Shown here piece by piece: positions 1 to 6,822 of a stretch of 9,735 nucleotides of DNA. Made by a program: the position numbers and the translations under genes. Origin of the DNA: Bryobacterales bacterium. GTDB lineage: Bacteria > Acidobacteriota > Terriglobia > Bryobacterales > Bryobacteraceae. The notes beneath the pieces were generated by a model that worked only from the letters and a program-made list of their open reading frames with translations, ran no database searches and was not told where the DNA came from. Position 1 is the first letter of the stretch, and each line of letters starts with the position of its first letter. The stretch is from assembly GCA_025462985.1 (NCBI GenBank), contig JAOAPP010000177.1, forward strand, positions 1 through 9,735. The letters run 5' to 3'.

Positions 1-26
1 CAACATGGGCTAATACTGCGTGAGAA

Positions 27-41
27 GGCTCTGGTGCAAAC
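27..41 (+). repeat. Left IS6-type terminal inverted repeat (remnant)
   Basis: The sequence GGCTCTGGTGCAAAC resembles the ends of IS6-family elements, which usually read GG(T/C)TCTGTTGCAAA. It lies 36 bases upstream of the start of an IS6-type transposase fragment, the expected place for the left end of such an element. A related sequence on the minus strand at 2209-2223 matches it at 11 of 15 positions. The assignment rests on pattern resemblance and position; no 8-bp target duplication was found. Confidence 0.55.
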
Positions 42-77
42 GGAATCCGGCTTGGTGGACGGCGATAATAGACCGGG

Positions 78-251
78 ATGACTCCATCAGATTCGGCACT
101 GGACCTGTTCAAGGGACAGCATTTAGACCGTGAGGTCATCGTGCTGTGCGTCCGCTGGTATCTCAGCTTCAAGTTGAGCTCACGTGACTTGGTTCAGATG
201 ATGAGCGAGCGAGGCATTGCGTTGGCACACACGACAATTCTGAAGCTGTGA
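78..251 (+). pseudogene. IS6-family transposase, 5' fragment (left copy)
   Basis: The ATG at 78 opens a 57-codon frame. Residues 9-55 read like the N-terminal helix-turn-helix part of IS6-family transposases: LFKGQHLDREV, then LCVRWYL, then a stretch ending LAHTTIL. The whole catalytic DDE region is missing. After TTIL the frame enters the terminal repeat of the IS1182-like element at base 242, adds Lys-Leu and stops at TGA 249-251. The gene was therefore interrupted here, and its 3' part is not found on the other side of the element. The family call is confident; no function remains. Confidence 0.85.
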
Positions 252-264
252 AAAAATCGGCTTT
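242..264 (+). repeat. Left terminal inverted repeat of the IS1182-like element
   Basis: The outer part reads GAAGCTGTGAAAAAATCGG and the repeat runs on for four more bases. It is identical over 23 bp to the reverse complement of 1996-2018, and the bases immediately beyond on either side (241 versus 2019, 265 versus 1995) do not pair. The TGA inside it truncates the left IS6 transposase fragment. Confidence 0.92.
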
Positions 265-301
265 TGCGCAATAGCAAACTCAGCGCATTCGCCCTTTATG
301 C

Positions 302-1858
302 GTGAGTGAAGAAGATCGAAACAGCAGTAGTCGGGAGGACGCGGTTGCAGATTTGCGTTTACTTCGGCTGCGTCTTGTAGATCGTGCTCAGATGTGTTGG
401 CATGTGGTGGATGTCGAGCGGCTCGTTGAAGACGATCCTCCAGCACGTGCGGTGTGGGAGCTGATCGGCGGACTCGATCTGACGAGGTTTCTATCGCCTA
501 TCGGATCTATCAACGGTCAGGCTGGTCGCCCTGCCTTCGATCCACAGTTGCTCATCAGCGTGTGGCTATATGCCTACAGCCGCGGTATCAGCTCGGCCCG
601 AGAGATCGCCCGCCGTTGCGAGTACGAGCCAGCATTTCAATGGTTGACCGGTCTGGGCGTAATCAATCATCACACTTTGTCTGACTTCCGGATAGAGCAT
701 AGGGAAGCGCTGGACGAGTTGTTCACACAGGTGCTGGCCGTCCTTAGCGCGGAAAGCCTGATAACGCTCGAGCGCGTGATGCATGACGGTACGAAAATTT
801 ATGCGAACGCGGGTAAGAGCTCGTTTTGCACCAAGAAACGAATTGAAGCGCATTTGAAGATCGCACGCGAGCATGTAGCTCGGATGGAACAGCCGGAGGC
901 TGCGGAGTTACCGGAACCGAGACGTGCAAAAGTTCGTGAGCGCGTCCACCGAGAACGCGAGCAAAGAGTAGCACACGCTCTCAGCGAGTACGAAAAGATA
1001 GAGCGCGCCAAGCGACCGGGGTACAACCGTACGAGCAAACAGCAGACCGGTGCGAGTATCTCGGATCCGGAAGCTCGGATTATGAGACACTCGAGCGCAC
1101 CTTGCGCATTGAGTTACAACGTACAGGTGTCCACCGATGCCGCTGCCGGCATCGTAGTTGGTATTGATGCCAGTCAGACGGTTCCAGATTACGAGCACCT
1201 TGTCCCGGCAGTGAAGCAGATCGAAGAGCGCCTGGGCAAACGACCAAGACAGATGGTGGTCGATGCGGGCTACACCAGCCGCGAAAACGTGTTGGCACTG
1301 CACCAGTACGGTGTCACGATGTTCGGACGATCGGTTCAGGCGGATGGCAGAGTGCGACAGCGATTTGCACGCTGTGGCGTAACGGACGGCTTCTTGCCAG
1401 ACGACTTTCACTTCGACTCCAGAAGCGATACATTTCTTTGTCCGGAAGGGAAAGTGCTCAGACCGCGAGTGCCAACTGAGCGACCAGGCCGCACCATGAT
1501 TCGCTATCAGGCGAGTATTACGGACTGCAAGGTGTGCGCTCAACGAACCAAATGTTGTTCCGGAAACACGCGCTATGGCCGCTCGATCGTGGTTACCAAA
1601 GAGAACCCGGTGGTAACTGCGTTTCGGGCCCGAACGGCAAGTGCGGAAGGTGAAGCTGCATTGAAGCAGCGCTCGGTAGTGGCAGAGTTTGTTAATGCTT
1701 GGCTGAAGGAAAAGCTAGGGCTGCGGCGCTTCCATGTACGAGGACTCGCAAAAATCCGTACAGAAGCGATGTGGGCTGCCTTAACTTATAACGTGCAGCA
1801 GTGGATCAGACTCCGTTGGCGCCCTCTGCGCCTCGCAATTCCCCTCGCGACCGCATAG
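302..1858 (+). CDS. IS1182-family transposase (DDE)
   Basis: This 518-residue enzyme would cut and join the ends of the surrounding element. Residues ~25-140 form the N-terminal DUF772-like region (ARAVWELIGGLDL, then GRPAFDPQLLISVWLYAYSR). A likely DDE triad is D162 (HDGTKI), D321 (VDAGYTSRENV) and E472 (AEFVNAWLKEKLG, followed by RRFHVRGL). A charged, coiled-coil-like insert lies at ~178-245 between the first two acidic residues. A cysteine cluster (C390, C419, C422, C428) matches the CPxG...CxxC pattern common in this family. The start is uncertain: the GTG at 302 is the first usable start after an in-frame stop at 272-274, and the next in-frame ATG (392) falls within conserved sequence. 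No strong ribosome-binding site is visible. No frameshift or internal stop interrupts it. Confidence 0.93.
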   Translation: MSEEDRNSSSREDAVADLRLLRLRLVDRAQMCWHVVDVERLVEDDPPARAVWELIGGLDLTRFLSPIGSINGQAGRPAFDPQLLISVWLYAYSRGISSAREIARRCEYEPAFQWLTGLGVINHHTLSDFRIEHREALDELFTQVLAVLSAESLITLERVMHDGTKIYANAGKSSFCTKKRIEAHLKIAREHVARMEQPEAAELPEPRRAKVRERVHREREQRVAHALSEYEKIERAKRPGYNRTSKQQTGASISDPEARIMRHSSAPCALSYNVQVSTDAAAGIVVGIDASQTVPDYEHLVPAVKQIEERLGKRPRQMVVDAGYTSRENVLALHQYGVTMFGRSVQADGRVRQRFARCGVTDGFLPDDFHFDSRSDTFLCPEGKVLRPRVPTERPGRTMIRYQASITDCKVCAQRTKCCSGNTRYGRSIVVTKENPVVTAFRARTASAEGEAALKQRSVVAEFVNAWLKEKLGLRRFHVRGLAKIRTEAMWAALTYNVQQWIRLRWRPLRLAIPLATA

Positions 1859-1995
1859 CGTGTTTGCCCCGCCGCACCATGGCCGGGCCTCCTGAAATCA
1901 AGACCATCTCAGACCGTACCGCGCCTGAAGGATATTCGTATTGTTCGGCGACACAGGAGAAATCTCTTCAGCTACACCTCTTGCCGGTGAATCTC

Positions 1996-2018
1996 AAAGC
2001 CGATTTTTTCACAGCTTC
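1996..2018 (-). repeat. Right terminal inverted repeat of the IS1182-like element
   Basis: This is the exact 23-bp reverse complement of 242-264. It forms the boundary with the right-hand IS6 transposase fragment, and its internal TCA (2009-2011 on the plus strand) supplies the stop codon that ends that fragment. Confidence 0.92.
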
Positions 2019-2176
2019 CAGATCGTGACGTGGTCGACGCTGACATTGCGCTCCACTATGAGCTCTTCCAAGTTGCGAAAGCTGAGCCCGAACCGGAGAT
2101 ACCAGCGAACACACAAGATGATGATCTCGGCCCCGAAATGCCGTCCTCTGAACAGTGCCGGCTGGTTCCGCCTCAT
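2009..2176 (-). pseudogene. IS6-family transposase, 5' fragment (right copy, opposite orientation)
   Basis: Read on the minus strand from the ATG at 2176, this 55-codon frame gives LFRGRHFGAEIIILCVRWYL, then FRNLEELIVERN and finally DHVTIW, the N-terminal region of an IS6-family transposase. It then enters the IS1182-like terminal repeat, adds Lys-Leu and stops at 2009, exactly as the left copy does. It is about half identical to the left fragment (23 of 48 aligned residues), so it is a different IS6 element and not a duplicate. The DDE catalytic part is absent. A start further upstream is possible. Confidence 0.83.
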
Positions 2177-2208
2177 GCACGCGCAAGCCTAGCAGACCGA
2201 CTGCACCC

Positions 2209-2223
2209 CTTTGCAACACATCC
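2209..2223 (-). repeat. Right IS6-type terminal inverted repeat (remnant)
   Basis: Read on the minus strand it is GGATGTGTTGCAAAG, close to the usual IS6-family end and to the left repeat at 27-41. It lies 32 bases upstream of the right IS6 transposase fragment, in the correct orientation. It also marks where the reading frame of the secreted-protein fragment (2224-2333) stops making sense, supporting it as an insertion boundary. Confidence 0.5.
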
Positions 2224-2333
2224 TCATTGACTTTCGGCCTAGGCATTCCGGACGCAAGTTGTTTCGATGTGGCTGCTGTAGCTGCTAATGCGGAGCCAAT
2301 AATCACAGCCCGCCGGGTCACGAGAGTTTCCAT
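2224..2333 (-). pseudogene. N-terminal fragment of an exported protein, truncated by the IS6 remnant
   Basis: The ATG at 2333 opens METLVTRRAVIIGSALAATA and continues to about residue 36 (PRPKVN). A twin-arginine pair (residues 7-8) followed by a short alanine-rich hydrophobic stretch suggests a Tat-type or general export signal. The frame then runs into the IS6-type repeat and the IS6 fragment in the wrong frame, so the apparent longer open frame (to 1968) is chimeric. Its start codon lies inside the last codons of the upstream oxidoreductase (16-bp overlap), a sign that the two were translated as a coupled pair. The mature protein is lost from this window, so its function cannot be named. 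Confidence 0.6.
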
Positions 2334-3267
2334 CCAGGGCGGTACGGAGGATTGATCCAGGAGTTCGCTTCCGCGTCATTGGAGAAGGCTGGAATTTTCG
2401 TGTCAAATTCCAGCGGACGTGCAGAGCGCGCAGCCATCTTGCCCAAAAGCGCAATCTCAGTCATTTGGCTGCCGACATCAAAATTGCAATTGGCCGGAGG
2501 TTGAAAATTGCTGAATTTGCCCTCGGGCAAAAGCACGTTTTTCCCCCCATAGTAGCCAGATATCATCTTGCCTTTCTCGCCGATGAAGAGCAGCCCTTCT
2601 TTCGGCATCGGGGTGTGAGAAGCCATCTCAATTGGCCGGTTAGGCCGCATGCCGCCGTCATACCAAACCATTCTTAGCGCCGGATGAGTGCTGCGGGCCG
2701 GGACGTCCCAAGTGATCACGTTTGAGTAGCTTTCACTTTCGGGCGTTTCGGCTGTCCCTAGGGCGTCATCGCTTGCGTAGCTTTGAACACTCATCTGCGT
2801 GGCGACCTTAGTTTCGAGGGCAAGACTGCGAATCCTTCTTACTTCGTTGATGTTATGGGTAAGTGGCTTGGCACAGTAGACGCCCTTTCCGGCCTTCAGG
2901 GCTCGTGAAGTGATAACAGCATGGTTATGGTCGGGCGTAGCTACGATGAGCGCGTCAAAGTTCTTTCTTCCTTGTCGAGCATCTGCCGCCAATCCGTACA
3001 AACGCGTGCCCCGGAGTACTTACGGAGCACTGGCGCCGCGAAGCTAGGGTCAACGTCGCAAAGAAGAACAATTCGCTCTTCGGCGCAGCCGGCAATGTAG
3101 CGCCTTCCCATCCCTCCGACTCCAACCGCAGCGATTCGAAGAGTGTCGCTGGGAGCTTTGTAACCAGATCCGCCAAGGACATGGCGTGGCACAATAAGCA
3201 CGCCTAGGCTGGCCGCAGCGACTTCTCTCCGTGACGGGAAATCGGCAACAGTGCGGGCTTTATCCAT
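2318..3267 (-). pseudogene. Gfo/Idh/MocA-family oxidoreductase, frameshifted and internally deleted
   Basis: Members are NAD(P)-dependent sugar or cyclitol oxidoreductases. The ATG at 3267 follows a good ribosome-binding site (GGAAG, 6 bases upstream). Residues 11-35 contain SRREVAAASLGVLIVP, a Tat-like signal. The Rossmann motif VGVGGMG is at ~48-54. Around 2961-2972 the frame shifts: DWRQMLDKE continues as KNFDALIVATPDHNHA in another frame, consistent with loss of one base. The cofactor-domain motif is CAKPLTHNI. A second lesion lies near 2745-2760: the text jumps from SYASDDALGT to ETPESESYSNVITWDVPAR, skipping roughly 110-130 residues present in family members, including the conserved GDMGCH histidine region. 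The C-terminus (YRPGWKLS) looks native. The total is ~316 codons, against about 430 or more usually. It is co-oriented with the receptor gene, 59 bases downstream of it. The frameshift alone could be a sequencing error; the deletion could not. Confidence 0.85.
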
Positions 3268-3326
3268 AGAGAGCTTCCTTTCGCTGGATCGTCCAGTTCA
3301 TCCGAAGTTCAATTCGCGAATCCAGC

Positions 3327-6300
3327 TCAGAACGTCAGTCGCAGCGCCGTCTGGATCTGCCTGTTTCCGTAGCCGCTTAGCGTACTGGTGATGATGCCGA
3401 AGGACCCCGGTCCAGAGCTCACATTGTTCCCCGGATTAGCAAAATGGGGCGTGTTGGTCAAGTTGTAGAATTCCCCGCGGAACTCGAGGTGAAAACGCTC
3501 TGTGACTGAGAACGTCCGGAACAATGAAAAGTCGTAATTCGACAGGTGTGGTCCTCGAATCGTATTGCGACCTGCCGTGCCAAATCTATTCGGTCCGGGA
3601 ACCCCAAAAGAGGATACCGTAAACCACGGCTCGCTAGGTCCAATGCCGCCAAGGGTTTGCACCGGTGCCAAGGCATCTGCAAAATTGCCGTTGCCAGGAC
3701 AGTTGCAAGTCGTGGCATCTGCGGTAGCGGTGAACGGAGTTCCCGTCGCATATCGATAGATGCCGTTCAACTGCCAGCCGGAAAGTATGGCTGCGACAAT
3801 TCCTCCGTTGTTCAGCATGGGCTTTCCCCTGCCGAACGGCAGCTCATACAGATGACTGATTGTTAGCAGATGCGTTTGGTCGAAATCGGACGGTCCGTAG
3901 TTTCTCCTGAAATTCAGATTGTCGATGAAGCTTGCCTGGTTGCTGCCCACATCGAGCGACTTGCTGTAGGCATAAGCAACCGTCAAACTCAGCCCTTGTG
4001 AAAAGCGCTTGGAAAGATTCGCTTGTAAAGCGTTGTAGTTGCTGTTGACGCCGTTGGCCCGCTCACTCGTGCTCGCGGTTCGGCCAAATGCGGCATTAAG
4101 CGGGAGGCCTGCAACACCTGTACCCGGCGCCGCTGCGTTCAACTGATCGTTGAACGGAAGTTGGCGGCCGACGTTCCCCACGTAACCGATATCAAAGGAC
4201 ACGGTCTGGCCAAGCTGCCGTTGATAGGTGAGATTGTAGTTCTCAACGTAAGGCAACGGGTTACGGAATGGAATGACAAAGAAAGCCTGGTTCGGCGCAG
4301 GATTGATGCGCCCACTTGACGGAATGTTTATAAACGGCACGGGCGGAAGACTGTTAAATGTTCCATCAACAATGTAATCGTTTGTCGTTCCAACCTGGAC
4401 GTTATATATCACGGGAAATTGGGTAGAAAGTGTGCCGCCGGTGAAACCAAAGCGGCCCGTCCAGCCACTGATTGCATAACCGCCCCGAATCACGGATTTC
4501 TCACTTGTCCGATAGGCAAACCCTAAACGCGGTTGCACCAGATTCTGCGGCTTCACACCCGTGGCAAGATCTACATTCCCATATCCCGCAACGAGTAATG
4601 TGTCTGTCGAAGGATCATAGTTGGAAGCGCCGCCCTTGTATCGCGGCACGATCTGCGTGTAGAAGTCATACCGAACCCCCGCATCCACGGTGAGCTTTGG
4701 CGTCACCTGATATCGGTCCTGAACAAACCCGGAGACCTGCGTCTGCCTATTAGTCGGCGTTACTGTCTGATAGGTACGACTCGTCTGGTCGGTTGCTCCC
4801 AATAAGTAGGCTGCGAACGAATTGACGAACGACCCATAGGGACCAAGTCCGGCCGTGCCGCCGTTGAGTTCTGTCGTTCCCGGATTGAAATTAAACAGGC
4901 CGCGTGGACCCAGATTCGCCCCTTGCGGCTGAAACCGGTCCATGCGATTGCGATGCACTTCTGCACCCCACTTCAGCTGATGGTTCCGCAGCAGCTTGCT
5001 CCAGGTATCGACAACCTCAAACAGATTATCTGTATTCACGAGCGGATAGTAGAATTGCGTGTTTCCCAATTCAGGCATCCCGTTAATGTCGATATTCGCG
5101 AAGCCGTTTGTTGAAATGGCGTCGGGATTCGGATTCGCAATTCCCAGCTTCGAGTTCGTGATCGTCGTCGTGTCGATGCCGTTCACGTTTGTACGATATC
5201 GGTTATAACCCAGTCGAAGCTCAGTCAGGAGCGTGGGACTGAAACCATGCGTCAGGTTGACGATGCCGGTGATGGTGTAGTCCTTCGCAGCATCGGAATC
5301 GCTCACCACGTTTCCCAACACCCCGCCTTGTGAATCTGAGTAATGAGAAGTTGCCATCTTGGCGAAGAACTTTGTCTGCTGTGTAAAGTTGTGGTCTACG
5401 CGAGCGTCATAGCTGTTCCCGTTATACGGGTAGGGAACATTCGTCACATAATTGTTCAAGATCCCCGGCAGATTTGGCTTGGGGATGTATTGATTCAGCT
5501 TCTGCGCAATTGGATTGATGTCACCTGGATTAAGCTTGTTGCCTGGGATTAGCTGACGCCCGGTACCGTCCGGATTACCCGTCCTTGGATCGTAGAGAGC
5601 CAACCCCGGTACAGCACTGAAGTCGCCGTTGTAAAACCCCGGCGAAGGTACCGTGCTGATAGCCGTCGTGGACTGACGGATGTAACGGCCTTGATATCCA
5701 AAGAAGAAAAAGGTCCTGTCCTTCTTAATCGGACCTCCTAAAGCGACACCGAATTCATTACGCGTAAGGCCAGGCTTCGGCTGCCCGACTTGATTGAAGA
5801 AGTCACGCGAGGTAAGTGCCGCGACGCGGTTGAATTCCCAGGCGCTTCCGTGAACGGCATTCCCGCCCGAACGTGTCACCACATTCACAACGGCTCCGGC
5901 AACCCGCCCGAATTCTGCGCTATAGTTGCTCGTCGTCACATGGACCTCTTGAACCACTTCCGGATTGGGAAGATAAATGCTCAACCCAAGAGTCGGGTTC
6001 GTATTATCTACGCCGTCTACCAGAGTGTTATTGGCGGAGTTGCCTTGGCCGTTCGCGTTGAAGAAGACTGTGCCTTGGGGATCTTCCGTACTGGTGAAGC
6101 TCTGCACGGGAGGCGTGACGCCGGCCGTCAAGCCTGCCAGGGTTTGAAAATTGCGGTTGGCGACGGGCAGTTCCCTTACGGTCTGCGCCTCGAAGTTCCT
6201 GGCAACCTCCGCACTGTCAGTTTGTAATGCCGGGGGCGCGGCAGTTACAGTCACAGTTTCGCCCACGTTGCCTGGCGAGAGTGTTGCATCGATGCGCTGA

Positions 6301-6617
6301 ACCGTCGATACGGCAAGGTCGACGTTCTCCTGGGTGACTTTCTTGAACCCCTTTTGTTCCATCTCCACCCGGTAGCTTCCTGGGTTGAGGTAGGGAAGCG
6401 TGTAATCACCGGAGCTATTAGTTGTCGTTGAACGCGACACACCGGTTGAAAGCTGGGTGACCGTCACGTTGACATCGGGAACAACCCCACCACTGGAGTC
6501 CTTTACTTGACCCGTCAGGGTCGCCGTGACTACCTGACCTTTTACATGCTCGGTCGTCCAGACCAATAGCGTAGCCGCCAGGAGAAGCCGGACACCGACA
6601 GACGAGTTCGAAGCCAT
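3327..6617 (-). CDS. TonB-dependent receptor, Oar-like, with carboxypeptidase-regulatory-like N-terminal domain
   Basis: This is an outer-membrane beta-barrel protein expected to import a bulky ligand, probably a carbohydrate or siderophore-like compound, using TonB energy. Numbered from the ATG at 6617 (1096 residues): a signal peptide at ~1-27 (hydrophobic LLLAATLLVW); a carboxypeptidase-regulatory-like beta-sandwich at ~30-115 (ATLTGQVKDSSGGVVPDVNV, then GDYTLPYLNPGSYRVEMEQKG); a plug domain at ~120-250 (VRELPVANRNFQTLAGLTAG, NTLVDGVDNTNP, SAEFGRVAGAVVNVVTRSGG); then a long barrel ending in a terminal phenylalanine (ALRLTF), usual for outer-membrane barrels. An earlier in-frame ATG at 6650 would add 11 residues, but 6617 has a strong AAAGGGG ribosome-binding site at 7 bases and gives a standard signal peptide. 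The reading frame is intact. It is divergent from the regulator at 6823. Such receptors are hugely expanded in Acidobacteriota. The substrate cannot be told from the sequence. Confidence 0.94.
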   Translation of the reverse strand: MASNSSVGVRLLLAATLLVWTTEHVKGQVVTATLTGQVKDSSGGVVPDVNVTVTQLSTGVSRSTTTNSSGDYTLPYLNPGSYRVEMEQKGFKKVTQENVDLAVSTVQRIDATLSPGNVGETVTVTAAPPALQTDSAEVARNFEAQTVRELPVANRNFQTLAGLTAGVTPPVQSFTSTEDPQGTVFFNANGQGNSANNTLVDGVDNTNPTLGLSIYLPNPEVVQEVHVTTSNYSAEFGRVAGAVVNVVTRSGGNAVHGSAWEFNRVAALTSRDFFNQVGQPKPGLTRNEFGVALGGPIKKDRTFFFFGYQGRYIRQSTTAISTVPSPGFYNGDFSAVPGLALYDPRTGNPDGTGRQLIPGNKLNPGDINPIAQKLNQYIPKPNLPGILNNYVTNVPYPYNGNSYDARVDHNFTQQTKFFAKMATSHYSDSQGGVLGNVVSDSDAAKDYTITGIVNLTHGFSPTLLTELRLGYNRYRTNVNGIDTTTITNSKLGIANPNPDAISTNGFANIDINGMPELGNTQFYYPLVNTDNLFEVVDTWSKLLRNHQLKWGAEVHRNRMDRFQPQGANLGPRGLFNFNPGTTELNGGTAGLGPYGSFVNSFAAYLLGATDQTSRTYQTVTPTNRQTQVSGFVQDRYQVTPKLTVDAGVRYDFYTQIVPRYKGGASNYDPSTDTLLVAGYGNVDLATGVKPQNLVQPRLGFAYRTSEKSVIRGGYAISGWTGRFGFTGGTLSTQFPVIYNVQVGTTNDYIVDGTFNSLPPVPFINIPSSGRINPAPNQAFFVIPFRNPLPYVENYNLTYQRQLGQTVSFDIGYVGNVGRQLPFNDQLNAAAPGTGVAGLPLNAAFGRTASTSERANGVNSNYNALQANLSKRFSQGLSLTVAYAYSKSLDVGSNQASFIDNLNFRRNYGPSDFDQTHLLTISHLYELPFGRGKPMLNNGGIVAAILSGWQLNGIYRYATGTPFTATADATTCNCPGNGNFADALAPVQTLGGIGPSEPWFTVSSFGVPGPNRFGTAGRNTIRGPHLSNYDFSLFRTFSVTERFHLEFRGEFYNLTNTPHFANPGNNVSSGPGSFGIITSTLSGYGNRQIQTALRLTF

Positions 6618-6624
6618 AGATGAT

Positions 6625-6631
6625 CCCCTTT
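6625..6631 (-). promoter_or_regulatory. Ribosome-binding site that decides the receptor start
   Basis: On the minus strand AAAGGGG sits 7 bases before the ATG at 6617. Nothing comparable precedes the upstream in-frame ATG at 6650. This favours the shorter receptor, whose hydrophobic signal core then starts about 10 residues from the N-terminus. Confidence 0.65.
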
Positions 6632-6722
6632 GACGAAATTGTCTCTGCATTCCGAGACAATCAGCACAGTCGATGGGAGCTACTTTGCCACGATTTGCCC
6701 CTGCTCAGAAGTCAATTTCTCG

Positions 6723-6752
6723 ATGTAACGGTGAATTCACCCCATGTAACGG
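6723..6752. promoter_or_regulatory. Putative operator between the divergent receptor and regulator genes
   Basis: Two copies of ATGTAACGG (6723-6731 and 6744-6752) lie 21 bases apart, two turns of the DNA helix, so both would face the same side. Between them, and overlapping the first by two bases, is a perfect 12-bp palindrome GGTGAATTCACC (6730-6741). The cluster is ~105 bases from the receptor start and ~70 bases from the regulator start, so a protein bound here could affect both promoters. A TTGACT on the minus strand (6715-6710) could be a -35 box for the receptor, but no convincing -10 follows it. Binding by the neighbouring regulator is inference. Confidence 0.4.
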
Positions 6753-6822
6753 GCTGTATCGTCCGCAAGTATCCGTTGTGATATGCTCTTTCCGATTTTG
6801 ACCCGGGATCGCCAAACGGAAT

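Larger units (their letters stand above)
242..2018 (+). mobile_element. IS1182-family insertion sequence, 1777 bp, apparently intact
   Basis: The element is bounded by 23-bp perfect terminal inverted repeats (242-264 and 1996-2018) and carries one transposase gene (302-1858). Its length fits the IS1182 family, roughly 1.3-1.95 kb. About 37 bases separate the left repeat from the transposase start. The 137 bases between the transposase stop and the right repeat hold no recognisable gene. Left and right flanks belong to two different interrupted IS6-family transposase genes, so no target duplication can be read and the element is not in a simple insertion context. It looks able to move, given full ends and an uninterrupted transposase; activity is inferred. 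Confidence 0.88.

Noticed and set aside
908..1543. 211-codon antisense frame within the IS1182-like transposase
   Set aside because: It has no recognisable domain and lies wholly opposite the well-conserved transposase, so it is a shadow frame.
2030..2230. 66-codon plus-strand frame next to the right end of the IS1182-like element
   Set aside because: It is antisense to the IS6 transposase fragment, which matches its family well; this frame matches nothing.
19..2231. 8-bp target duplication around the IS6-type outer repeats
   Set aside because: Bases 19-26 (CGTGAGAA) and 2224-2231 (TCATTGAC) do not match in either orientation.
1968..2333. Continuous 121-codon minus-strand frame starting METLVTRR
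   Set aside because: Only the first ~36 codons look like a gene. The rest crosses the IS6-type repeat, reads the IS6 fragment in the wrong frame and ends inside the IS1182-like element, so it is an accidental chimera.
5790..6227. 145-codon plus-strand frame opposite the receptor plug region
   Set aside because: The opposite strand encodes strongly conserved plug-domain sequence, and this frame shows no protein-like features of its own.
6710..6715. TTGACT on the minus strand as a sigma-70 -35 box for the receptor
   Set aside because: No acceptable -10 hexamer lies 16-19 bases downstream; kept only as a remark under the operator region.
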